Below are positions 13,101-24,322 of a stretch of 64,000 bases of DNA, piece after piece. This DNA comes from Pelodera strongyloides. Lineage: Eukaryota > Nematoda > Chromadorea > Rhabditida > Rhabditidae. The translations under genes were made by a program, and so were the position numbers. Below the pieces are notes generated by a model. That model was not told where the DNA came from, did no database searches, and was given only the letters and a program-made list of their open reading frames with translations. The stretch covers positions 62,001-126,000 of the forward strand of contig JAANDG010000190.1 in assembly GCA_036852015.1 (NCBI GenBank), in the 5' to 3' direction. The stretch's first letter is position 1. Every line of letters begins with the position of its first letter.

Positions 13101-16100
13101 TATAGGAATAGGAGAAGAAAAACCTGAAAAAAGTCATCTAAAAATCCAACGAGTCACATAAACTAGTTTCAAGCTAACTTCTTCTTTATGTGTTACCCAA
13201 GTGAAAAAGTGGTAAATCGGTCAATCTATAAAAAATAATTCCAGTTCATTTTTTGCCTCTGCCGTGGCAATGCCGAAAATCGATATCGTTATCATCAATG
13301 ATATATCACAGACAAATGGATACGGTATGAATTGTTATCAGTTTTAGTATTTTTGCCCAAACTCTTGGTGTAAAGATGAATCTTTGACGTCGAAAACTGC
13401 GTTTAGGTACTGTAATTCTATCAGAGGATCGTCTTATCGGAGCAGATATCCCAAATCAAATCCATGTTTTGGCCGGACAATTAACACGGCAATGGATTGG
13501 GGGATTATTTAACGTCAATACTGAAGCGGACATATGTTTACAGGTAAATAATATCATTAATACCAATAATCAACTATAAAAACTTAATACGCGATTCAGA
13601 ATTTATGCTGATTCAGAATTCTAGTGTATGCAGGATTTCTTTTCAAGCTGGTCTGCAATTTATTGTGAAATAAGCATTTGTTGTCAGATTTTAACCCGGG
13701 TCGTGTGAGCCGGAAAGTTGGCAGAGTATTTCATTTCATAGTGCATAGGTATAATATTTCAGGAGGACTTAGCCGAGTATATGGCATTTAAACTGGTCAA
13801 GCGTATGCACAACGATGAAACCATAAGGCTGTCTCACTATGCAAAAGTGATGTTGAATGAGGAACTATTCGAGCCTGGACACACACTTGAAGCGCATGGG
13901 GATCTGGATAGAAAGGCGGGCAATATTATTTGCTTTTTTAATTTATAAAAATCTAAGTCGGTGAAACAATAAATAAAACACAATATAGCATATAGCTAGG
14001 ACTAGGACGGAGGATGCCATAAAAAACCGAGAGAAAATCCAAGAGAGGAAAGATTCACACCTTTATTTAAAGGATCGCAGTCACTACAAATTCGTATTTT
14101 TTATTCGCTTTTCATTAAATATTCAAATATGTGAAGAAAACCACGATTCCAGCACCAAAGTACGGCAAAACGAACTCAGGGAGAGAAATCCCTGTGTATG
14201 AGTTCTACTAGTATACCGTAGTTTATAATTGCCCGTATATAGTTTTATAATAAATACCCTGCAGTGATAAACCACGCGCCAGGTGTAACACTGCAGGCTG
14301 TTCACTCTCCAAGTACCCCTGGCAATTGCATATATGCACCCGCGACGGTCATTTACCAAAACCCATTTTCATTGATTTCTCTCCCTGAGTTCGGTTTTAT
14401 GTGGCTTTTTACTGGCTGCATATTGTTTTATAAATCTTCTTGCATCTAATAAAAATCGAATAAAAAAGTTGAATTTGAAGTGACTGCCTTCCTTGAGTGT
14501 AGCTTTTATTGTGGAGATAGCGCTATCACCAAGGCAGTACAAAGTTTACATACCTTGCAGAAGAAGAAGGGTGCTATGTAATACGTTTATTGTGATCTAC
14601 TTTGTCTTAGCTTTTGAGTACAACGCCGTTTGTTTTCGCGAACAACTACGTTCAACCAATGTGAAAATTAAAGAGATATAAAAGGCGGTATTTGAAACAA
14701 ATTTTGATAACTGCATTCCCATGCATCATATGCTAATGTGCATGATTAGAATAAAAAACCGAGTTCAATCCGAGTTCACTTATGGTTAGCATAATATTGA
14801 GGAATGAAGCTACATTTGAAAAACAGATCGTTACATCGAATTAAACATTTTAGGTGTGAGTTCCTTATTTCCAGATTGCCACACAATGTGGGTTGAAGGG
14901 CGTGATATTCCTTGAATCGATCGAAGCAATTCTCGGGGAAAAGGAAATGCTGCAGAGAATCAATAAAATGCTGTTCACAGCAAATGATTCCCATATCAGT
15001 GTAGCTTCATTTATGCAAATCATTTCTGAGAAAGTCGATGATGGAATTGATCTCGCGCAGGTAAGCTTATGATATAACTATGTATCCGCTTACGAGAAAA
15101 TAGATGTTCGTATAGTTGACTCATGACGCAATAGGCTAGTCTTTACTTGTAATATCTGAAAAGATAAATTTTCCAAATACCGGTAATTATGTACGGGAGA
15201 AGCCAAGCCAATGACGAATGCCTACTTGATGAATAGAGTTGGTCTACTTGATATAGGACGTTCTTATTGAATTACCTATGAAACAAAGCACAACTATTCC
15301 AGGTGTACAATTTCTGGTGGAACAGTCGAGGAGTGCCTAATCTATATGTGGAAAGGATAAAAGACGCTCTTCAATTATCACAAATTGTAGAAAACCGGAC
15401 CATCAAATACGATTTTTCTAACCGAGGTTGATGTATACTTTGTGTTTTTAGATTTGGGGCTAAACAAGATATAATCAGCTTCGAATACAGCCTATTTTAT
15501 TGTTGAAAACATTACTTCAGACCTTGTGATCTCAAACACCAATAATTTTCGTTTGATACCAACAATTGAGTCGCTGTTTGTGTTCACAACATCTGAAACG
15601 GACCATGTAGTCGCTATTTAATTAATAATCAATAACCCAGAACATCCATTTTCAGTTACTGAAAATATGACTCTGTGGCCTTTGAACTTGGAGTTTTCTG
15701 ATTTCAAACTCCCGCTTAATTTGATGGTCAGCCAGGGTGTGCATCTGGCTCCTGTTAGGGAATCACTATCCATGGCAAACCTTGGTGAGCTTTCTCATGA
15801 GTATGAAATGCTGCATATCGTGATATACCGTGATAATCCTATGTCAACCTCTCAGAATGGTAATAAATCGACATTTTCAAGACATTTTATTGTCTTCTTT
15901 AGGATTTAAACATTTCTATCGAGTGAACTACGACATCGACACTTGGAGATATATAAAGGATGCTCTATTCCACAACACAACACTGTATTCCGTGAGGGAA
16001 AGGGCGCAACTCGTCTCTGACTTTTGTCATTTTTATCAAAGAGGTACGGTTTTCGTTGTTTAATTTGTTTAAATCGGTATGTGAATTGGTGTCTTCAACA

Positions 16101-16926
16101 TTAACATTAACAAATAATAATGGACTCCTTGGATTCTCTCCATGGTCTTGTGTCATTCGCTATCATTAAAGCGGAATGGCAGCCGGTTTTTGAAACACAG
16201 TACTCCCGTGTAGTGTATGCACTTACTACGCGATATTGCGCGATTTTCTATTCTAATAATAGTCATTTGCATACAACATATGGGAATGCAGTTGTCCAAT
16301 ACAGGTTTCCAAAACCTGCCGTTAGTTCGCAATAAATTGACCCCTAATTACAGGAGAAATCCAACAGCCTTTGGGAGAGAAACTTCGAAACGAATTCATT
16401 CAAATGGTTCGCCTCCGTTCTGACCACTTTCTTCTCTGTGAATTGTTCACTTCGGGTTGTGGAGCTGGTCCGATCACTAAGGTACCACTTGCGATTCACC
16501 TTTATTCGTTTATTTATTTTTTTCTGTATCTTATTTTATTTGTATTTCACCTTGTGTCCAGACAGTGAATTTTATGGAACCTTCCTTGCCATTTGAATTT
16601 AAATTATTAACGTTCACTTTGTATATTTTCTGTGTTCATTTTTGGTTGAACCTTCCTTGCCATTTGAATTTAAATTATTAACGTTCACTTTGTATATTTT
16701 CTGTGTTCATTTTTGGTTGAATCAACTGTGCGTTATACGTTATTGTAATAAATATTATTACAACCAATACATATTTTAGGAAGTTCCGAGGAATGTTTTA
16801 ATAAAGTTGCGCAAGCAGCTGGACGACGCACTTCGCAACGACAGTGACTTCAATTGTGGGAGGGGCGCAGCACATATTGTTGCCGATCTGTTGTGTCGAG
16901 AAACTACTGGAAATAGCTGTTTATAG
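10134..16926 (+). CDS. Secreted M1 aminopeptidase-like protein lacking catalytic residues
   Basis: Seventeen phase-compatible exons: 10134-10241, 10822-10937, 11526-11669, 11759-11815, 11934-12024, 12236-12334, 12651-12728, 12827-12942, 13245-13324, 13407-13543, 13763-13915, 14875-15060, 15303-15426, 15656-15784, 15903-16043, 16354-16481 and 16780-16926, about 677 residues. The start follows a trans-splice-like acceptor by 12 bases and opens a signal peptide (VLILILLISG). The M1 fold shows in order: an N-terminal beta domain (VVIQFELTKEINTISLL), a helical core and the region GFKHFYRVNYD with RERAQLVSD. Where M1 peptidases have HExxHxWxGN this protein has GQLTRQWIGG (residues about 320-329), so both zinc histidines and the catalytic Glu are lost. 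The exopeptidase GxMEN loop is absent as well. The third zinc ligand position (QEDLAEY) keeps a Glu. At 677 residues it is shorter than typical M1 enzymes of about 900, mainly at the C-terminal helical domain. Exons 5 and 11 appear to end at GC donors. It is probably a binding or scaffold protein outside the cell. Confidence 0.8.
10653..10790 (+). mobile_element. Miniature inverted-repeat element (octamer-core family)
   Basis: The ends TTTTAAGCGACATAACACCC and GGGTGTTATACCGCCTTAA pair as an imperfect terminal inverted repeat. The core holds CATATGCAAATTATG. It lies in intron 1 of the M1-like gene and belongs to a family with about fifteen recognisable copies in the window. Confidence 0.6.
14070..14487. 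mobile_element. Long-arm inverted-repeat element in an M1-like gene intron
   Basis: AGTCACTACAAATTCG near 14087 returns inverted near 14457 as CGAATAAAAAAGTTGAATTT followed by GAAGTGACT. A second inner pair is AACTCAGGGAGAGAAATC (about 14173) against GATTTCTCTCCCTGAGTT (about 14375). A diverged relative of the left arm lies near 22330-22400. No transposase frame is visible. Confidence 0.65.
14683..14800. mobile_element. Octamer-core miniature element, partial
   Basis: It shows the family order: AAAGGCGGTATTTGAAAC, GCATTCCCATGCATCATATG, then TTAGAATAAAAAACCGAG. The distal inverted end is not clear. It lies in the intron before exon 12 of the M1-like gene. Confidence 0.5.
16166..16330. mobile_element. 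Octamer-core miniature element
   Basis: The left end is TTAAAGCGGAATGGCAGCCG with GTTTTTGAAAC, the core CATTTGCATACAACATATGG, and the right end a degraded TTTCCAAAACCTGCCGTTAG. It fills much of the intron between exons 15 and 16 of the M1-like gene. Confidence 0.65.
16577..16718. repeat. Exact 71-bp tandem duplication
   Basis: Two consecutive copies begin GAACCTTCCTTGCC and end CATTTTTGGTT, with no difference seen. It lies in the last intron of the M1-like gene. The identity suggests recent slippage or an assembly artefact. Confidence 0.9.
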
Positions 16927-18214
16927 TGCGAAAACTGATTTCGACGAATTTCAAAAGTCTAATGTCAAAAGTTACAACTTTTAGGTAAAACCAATGAAAT
17001 CATTTTCATTTGTTGAAAACGTGTGTAAAGATAATTGTACGAAAACAAGTGACAAACTGTTACTAAAAGATCCTTGTTTTCTGTAAAATTCACTAAATGT
17101 AGAATAATTCAACTTCCCCTTGTTAGCCTGTTAGCGGCAAATGCGACAATATCAGTGTAACAGTGTTTGTCTTGTCAATCTGCTATATTTTTCAGTCACG
17201 CTCTTAGCTTTAATTGTTTTTACTTTCACTTTTTTACACTGTTAAAGTATTCCATCGTTGGCAGACTCATAATAACTAAATACAAGTCAATATTCCAGGA
17301 AATATGCCAAACTATTTATTTTTCAACCTTTTTTTTGCTGACCATTTTTTCGTGGAATTTTGGGGATCTGATATGGGTATTTTAATAAAACTAAACATTT
17401 GATGGAATAAAAATATTACAAAAAAAGCTCAAGTACAACTAAATTAAGTAACCAGAGATCACAGTTGGATTCATCTGATTGTGAGTTACTTCAACATCAC
17501 GGTTCATTTAATGGTGTATAAAGAATACAGCGCTTGTCTTCGTTCACCTAAATCTTACCGAAATTGTATCACATACAAACGACTGGCTGTTCCACCGTCA
17601 TGTGCCCCAGTTGACCTAATGGGCACAATGCCAACTACGGTATCGAGATGCCCCATTGGCTGGCGGGATGCTCGTCGTCCCTAATCTAATTATCATATTC
17701 TGCTGCGCAGAATTCAGCAACCCGCCATCGGACAATAAGAAAGTACTGTAAGGTGGTGAAACTAATGTGGCTCGAGTTTGTAATGGAGTTTTGTGTGACC
17801 TTACTTATATCGTGCAGTCACTTCAATCCTTCAATGAACTGTTATTCAAATTGCGTACCGAGAGCTAATTTAAAAAACGCCGCGCAGACCACTTAATACG
17901 TTGGACATGGGAAAGAAAACAATTTCGTGAGAACTTTCGGACAAAACAGAAAATTAATGTTCTCATTAGTATTATAATGCAAGCAACACCTGCACCATGT
18001 AGTAGAATCGTTCTACATTCTACTTTCACAAATTTCGAGCGAAAATCCACGCCAGGCTGACCTTCAAAATGCCGGGCACCGACAATTTACTACGAAAAGA
18101 CAAAAAAACTGGCGCACCATTAATATTAATCAGATTATAGCCAACTTATGGGACCAATGTATAGATGTTCACTAAAATTAGGCCGTCTTGATTGGATTTG
18201 TCCAGAACGTTGGT
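16927..18214. other. Intergenic, no supported gene
   Basis: AT-rich sequence follows the M1-like stop. A 67-codon frame at 17481-17684 is more GC-rich than its surroundings but shows no motif and no splice partners. Nothing else is recognisable. Confidence 0.4.
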
Positions 18215-19125
18215 CCCCATGACAACTATATGTATTTCGAATTCAAACATTTACGTGTTTCACCCCTGTTGGTGCAGCCGGGTCTCCTATAAGCAACAGG
18301 TGTACAACATGTGCAATGTCTTGAAAGGAAACGGGGTTATTTCTTGGGTATTCTCGTCATGGACGTTGACCTCCTAAATTAGGTTGTCACCAACAATTTT
18401 GCGGTCTCTGTGAATCAATTGTGATTTAGCACATTCTAGACACGTAAACAAGCCAGTTCACATTATTGTCACGATTGGAATTGGCTGAAATGCAGCATTT
18501 TATATAAAAATCAGTTCAAGCGATATAACGGCCGGTTGAAACTTGAAACATATTCTGGATAGCTGCATTAATATAAATAGATTAAAAATTGTCACTGCAT
18601 CGGAATACACTTCCGGCATACGTTTCAAAACCGGGCCATCGTGCGGCTTTAACGAAATATTAACCAGCCCCCCCTCAGTGACCACCAACGATGATTCATT
18701 GCCTATGTATGTAAATGAGGTGTGCGTGATCGCGCGCTATTCGGCTGAATTAATCTGAATTGAAGGGTGTCGGTTGAATCCAGAGCCAGGGAGGTAATTG
18801 TGGAAGACCACCCAATAATAATTAGCATATCAAAACAACGTGGGTGGTCTTCTAATGCGAGGCACTCTATCAGGCGTATATAAATACTACGGGCATGTTT
18901 ATCGAAGAGTGTGTAGCATTTTTCGTTTAATATTTCTCAGTTTATCCCAAATTTGCTAGAGCGTTAGCACAGGTCCATTTAAGCTCTGGCACAGCACATA
19001 AATTTGTAAACAGCGCAATTTGCGGATTTGTGCTCAGGAAGGACAGCTGCAACTCGGGAGAAAACGGGAAATTATGGGTTGTTGGCGACAGGTAGGCCGA
19101 AAGAGTTAATGAAAATCGAAAGAAA
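18215..19125 (+). repeat. Mosaic repeat A
   Basis: Most of this block recurs in reverse complement at 32670-33510. Matching words in order are GCAACAGGTGTAC, AAATTAGGTT..CACCAACAAT, a nested miniature element near 18498-18660, GACCACCCAATAATAATTAG, and AGCGTTAGCACAGG through GGGAAATTATGG. The copies are diverged by substitutions and small gaps. No long frame is shared, so it may be a non-autonomous transposon. Confidence 0.75.
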
Positions 19126-19799
19126 CCCTTGTATGCGAAATAATATCTGAATCAATACGAATCAATACGTTATACAAATACAACAAGCATTGTATTTGCA
19201 TTTTGATGACTGGCCGTTAATGGGTTGATGTTTTCCTTACTCTGACCTTGTAGTCGTGCCAAGACTAACTAGGTAGAGAGTAGGATAAAAATCTAAGAAT
19301 TCTCACAGATATTCCTTTTATATTTTCTATTATTAGAGCATTTTTATAATAATCAGTAGTCCAGTTTTTTTTCTGGTTGGTCCCCAGTAATACTGCATTT
19401 CAGCCTTCAAATTGCGTGCCATATACACCTCTAATCCTGTGACCATTAGCGGCGAGTTTCAATCAATTCCGCCCATTCTCTTGTGTAACTTCACACAGTA
19501 ATTGAAGGGTTTTGCTCTCCGCGTGATATAAACATATCCTAGAAGATTATGAAAAGGTCTCCCCAAGCTAGCAAGTTTTCGGTAATTATTTGTACATACA
19601 CATGGGAGTTCGTAAGTAAGAAACTGGTGAAAATCGTTTAGAATTCCAATTGTCAGTGAAACGATTTGAAACGACTAAAAAGTGGAGGACAGCATAGAAA
19701 GGCGCCATATTGTTTACTTCAATTACACTACAGCACTACGCCTTTTAAAATTAGTTCAGAAATATTAATGTTCCCTCTCCATTTCTCTAGATATTTTAT

Positions 19800-20590
19800 T
19801 TTGAATTCCTCTCCAGTCGGTGCACCTGACACCCGTAAACAGAAGCTAATTAGACATTTGCAAAGGCCCAATGGGGCCGAGGGCCCTTTGAAGGGAAACG
19901 TTAATCATCACTCCCTTACTACGGTACCACCAATCAGAGGGCAAATTAGAAAGCAATTAAGGAGATTGATCTACGTTATTCGCAGAGTCATAAAATAATG
20001 GAACTGTTTCTAATTTCTGGTGCGATATGAACGAAACTGTCCAGGTATTATTTCACAACATTTGTGAAATAATACCTATTCTGTAGCACTGTAGAAAACC
20101 AACTAACTATATAAGAAAAAGGGAGGAGTAATACGATGGCAAATGCCAACAAATACACAATTGTCTCTGCCGAACATGTCATCAGCAAAAACGAAAATGG
20201 GACATTTTGCGGGTACAACACTGTATTGCACCCCATGATGTAAAGGTGCACGCGTAAAAGTGTAGATTTATTTACATACGCGCTGTGGTCATGTTTGTTC
20301 GAAATTGTAACACAGAAATTCAAGGAAAACTATCATATAATATGTTGGGTGTGAATTAAAATCCATCATGGAAAAATGACTTGAACAGCAAACGACAAGT
20401 ACCTATAGCAACCGCCGCTATGCAGTTCGCTCACTTATAAACCCTTTTGGTCGCCAAGGGTACAGTTTCTGTGGATACCTGGTTCCCCTCCCCGATTGCC
20501 TAGGGGATCCCCGTCCCCTAGCGGAGTCAGTATTTTGGCGTCGTCCTGGCGATAGTCGGGAAAGCATTTCCTGATAAATAACATAGAAAC
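19800..20590 (+). repeat. Mosaic repeat B
   Basis: It recurs in reverse complement at 29755-30405. Shared words are CCGTAAACAGAAGCTAATTA, GTTAATCATCACT, CCTATAGCAACCGCCGCTAT and the GC-rich stretch CCCCGATTGCCTAGGGGATC at about 20491-20510. The GC-rich 160 bp at 20402-20565 is the best preserved part. No known family is recognised. Confidence 0.75.
20043..20077. repeat. Perfect 16-bp palindrome, 3-base loop
   Basis: AGGTATTATTTCACAA is followed by CAT and then its exact reverse complement. It lies inside repeat B and would form a stable hairpin in single-stranded DNA or RNA. Confidence 0.85.
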
Positions 20591-20918
20591 GTATCACCGG
20601 ATTGGAGTGATCACTGGGCAATGCCAATTTTCTCAAGTTGCTCGTCGACTTCTCAATTTGCTTGGTAACTATGTCTTCTTTGGCAAAACAAGTTCTCGGC
20701 ATTGACCTTAGGTGACCTCGGTCGGCATTTCTAACAAAATGTAATTCCTCACATATTCTTTCCAGGAAAAGACCATCAACAGCTTATCTTACGCAGGCAA
20801 ATTTACAGTTTCCCTACATTCTAATACATCAGAGTGAAATTTGCATATGCGGATTCCAGACTAATCATCCACCATTAGCATATATCAGGTTCAGTCTGTA
20901 GCACATCGTCATAAAGTT

Positions 20919-22142
20919 ATGTATGCACTCTATTATCTTTTCATGATCTTCATTGCCGGAAACGCTGAGAATTGCTTTAGGTCTGCATAGGTGGTTGGTT
21001 ACCAGTGTAATTACTCTTTGCTAGCGACAAAACCGGCAAAACGTTAACCTGACACTGAAGTGTATTAATTTCACCATCTACATATTTTTCTTAATTGTGG
21101 AAATTATCATTGGTCTAACGTTTTCAGTTTTTCAATCGTTCACGCAGCAAATTTTGATGTTTTTGATTTTGACGAAGGCCTCAAGTGTCCTCTTGGAATG
21201 CAGTGTTATCACGAGGTTGGCGATTAGTTATTCACTTTGAAACGTGATTTTTTCTTACTGAAAATTTCTGTTTGATCAGTTTTGACAAGATGGCGCCTAT
21301 ATCCAGTTCATGACATTTGCGACAAGAATTTCATTTTGTTTTGACCCCGTGATGGGAACATGTAAATTAAGATGTGTATCCCTACAGCTCATCATCCATT
21401 ATCTAGAATAGGTTTGTTATGTGCTGGTATCATAGTGCTTGTTATTTTATGTACAGAAAGTTTATAAACTGCATTTTTCAAGTGCAACAAAAAGAAAAGT
21501 GTAACATTTTTGTAGATTATTCGCCCTGACTCACTCCAAGTGTGGCACATGGGCGGCTGCGACACAGAAAATGCGTGCTCCAAATTGGAAGATATGCTGG
21601 TCCCCGGAGAGCCATGTATTAAGTAATGACCTAGATAGTTTGTTTCCTTTCTAAAAACAATGCGATCAATCTTTCTGAATAAGTGCGCTGGTAACAACTG
21701 TGGATGGCCACATGCAAGTTCGATCCTTATCATGTATGTGAACCAAATGAAGGAGCCCGTGTCCTATTCTTCATTAGCTGGCCCAATTCGATTCACTGCT
21801 GAATGATTCTAATATCAGTTCTTATTTTTACTCTTTAGCACATACCGGGGTTCCACACTGTGTTGTTGTGATGGAAATTACTGTAACGCAGACATTCTGA
21901 TGCGAGAGAGGCGAGAAGAACTTGTGAGTTAACTGGTTGTTAGTGGTTAGCGTTCTATATTACTGAGCTTGATATACATTTAACGGACTTTCAGCTGTAG
22001 ACAACAAACTTTTTTCTGTAAGTTCGTGAAGAAAAAAAAAACATTTCAGGGAAAGGCCAATCTCCTGTCTCTTATCAAAAAGATGACCAGTTTGGATCCA
22101 ATTCCGCCACAAATACAGCCAGAAACATGTGAAGGAAATTAG
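20919..22142 (+). CDS. Secreted ten-cysteine three-finger-like protein
   Basis: Five exons in phase: 20919-20980, 21128-21215, 21516-21622, 21839-21923 and 22050-22142, 144 residues. The ATG opens a signal peptide (YALYYLFMIFIAG). Ten cysteines follow with spacing ENCF, LKCPLGMQCY, GGCD, ENACS, EPCIN, then CCCDGNYCN. The GxxCY opening and the CCC-x4-CN ending resemble the Ly6/activin-receptor type three-finger fold. The C-terminal 35 residues are polar and end without a hydrophobic tail, so it is predicted to be soluble, unlike the minus-strand Ly6-like protein at 4.7-6.0 kb. All four introns have GT/AG ends. No close neighbour suggests a partner. A ligand or receptor-modulator role is possible but not shown. 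Confidence 0.75.
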
Positions 22143-24322
22143 ACAATTAACCGACTTATGGTTAGTTAGGGGAATGGAAAGTCATTGTTTATACTTTATC
22201 CGTATATCGATTCTTTAAATTACAATTAGCACGAAAATTTACACACCATTACTCCTCGAAACAGTCTAGACGCACCGCTTTTTTCCAGATATCCTGCTTG
22301 AATGTTGACTATCGATTGAGTCTCAAGAAAGTCACAATTAAGTTAAAGGAACGCAGTTACGATAAATTCGTCTTTTTTATTTGATTTTCATTAGGAAGGC
22401 GTTTAAATTATTGTATTCTCTTTTTCTTTTGTATTTATAGAAGAAATAAACCGTTTGTTTTACAGTGAATTAAAATTGTATGTACATTATATCAACATCA
22501 TCAGTTTTTCGAAAGATGAAAAAGGGAGTTTTGCCCTCTTCTCATCGATTATACCTCGCACAAAAAAAAGAAGACAATGCCAAGTTTTATTCGGTGCAAA
22601 GATTTGCACCGAATATTGTTTGGCTGTACATGCTGGCGACCCTTGGAGTTGCAAATCAAGGTGTTATTTTTAAATTCCAAGTCCCCATATTGGGTCTCCT
22701 TTTCACAAATCCACCGGCTGCCCTCAACACACCTTCGTCTCAAAGAAATCCGTTGCCTTGGTTACCGTATGATTGCGACTTGGTTGGCTGTCTCACTTAC
22801 TCGGGCCACTCTTACATTCTTCAAGCGCCTGGCTGTCTCTAGCTCCACTGCTACATCTCTTCTCATCCGCGTCTCACACACCTCTCTCATTTTATGTCTT
22901 TCTCACTCTCACTCTCACTCTCTCTATCTCTCTCTCCCTCTCTCTCTTTCATCTGGGGCTTCTCCCTGGGTCTAGATTCAGGGTGTCACCAGTCGCCCTC
23001 AGAGGGGATAACATCCAACCGACCAATCCCGACCTCCCTCCACTTCCGGTCACTTCGCTGGCCACGCCCACTTTCCTTGCAGGATAATTATCAGGATAAT
23101 TATCGATAAATGTTCAGACAATTACAACATCAATCTATCAAAACCGCCAACGTTTTAGAGTAAGAACACCTACTGTTTTCATCCAAAGACCTGCAATCGT
23201 GGAGCACAGAAGGGGTCCTGTGCTGAAAATTATAGTCATTTCAGCGGATGCTAATTAGAAGTTTTTGCTGAAAGCTCTTCTATCAAAGCCTTCATTATTA
23301 TTTACTGCAGGATTAATCTCTCTTCTCTAGGTAAATTGCTCATTTTTTCTCACTGCATCAATCACTCTCACGATCTGCAGACTCCCCCCCCCCCGCCAAC
23401 CGTTTCTCGTTTCTCTATCTTCCTCCCTCTCTCTCTCCGTCAAGCTTCGTCTCGTTCTCCATACGTATGCCCCTAATAATCTGTTACTGCGACTTCTAAT
23501 CAAGGTGGTGCCCAGTTAGGAGTACAATGCGCACCTTGTTAGTTACAAAGCCCACAATGTCTAGCCCCACAACAGAAAATTTTATGACTTACGATTCTAC
23601 GGCTATGTCAAATAAGTTCCGATACTTAAGCCCAGACTATACATACTGTAAATTTACATGTTATTAATATAACAAAGACGCATGGTTCATATTTGGATTG
23701 CCTGAGTATCTCCAGTTGTCTTACTTATTTGGATTTTTCAACGCGACTCTGCTTCCGAATACGAGGCTTGAGATATTTCGAATAAATTACAGAATAATTA
23801 CATCTTTGAATCATTATCTTTAATGGGTAGTCTGATTCATATTTTGTTATCACCCCCTGCTTTTCTTCTAGAATATTTCCAGTACACTAGCCAGCCACTT
23901 TTCTCTTTCCTTGCCCATATTGATTTTGGCGCCTTACGGGTCGTTTATTATATGTTGGATAGAGATTATGAAAACGATTCTTAATAAGCCACGTCTTATT
24001 TATTCAACTAAACAAAAGTATTAGTGCTTCCTTTGGCTTAGTACTTGACCTCTATGTATGGTATGCACAGGCCATATTCACCACTCCGATTCCATCGGGA
24101 CTGGGGACAGAAAATTGCATTCTAACGCGAGACACGTAGAGAAGGAGAACTGAGTGGGGAAATGAATGGTGAATATGGTCTCTGGACGTGTCACGTCAGT
24201 CCGCCAACAAGACTGTTGTCATCGTCTTGGTTCCTTCTTTGTCTATAAGATTCTTGTCGTTGTAGCTACCGGATACAGGCGCCTTGGTATTTCCGTGGTA
24301 ATTTGTTTCTAGTTGCCGAGCG
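22143..24322. other. Spacer with CT-rich microsatellites upstream of daf-19
   Basis: It holds a short hairpin at about 22587-22612 (TTCGGTGCAAA, then its reverse), CT-rich tracts at 22885-22960 and 23400-23450, and an inverted pair GGCCATATTCACCA / TGGTGAATATGG near 24070 and 24165. Frames over the CT tracts are low complexity and not genes. The right end is the presumed promoter of the long daf-19 form. Confidence 0.5.

Noticed and set aside
22480..23109. Overlapping frames of 70-130 codons
   Set aside because: They are produced by CT-rich microsatellites and are low complexity on every frame.
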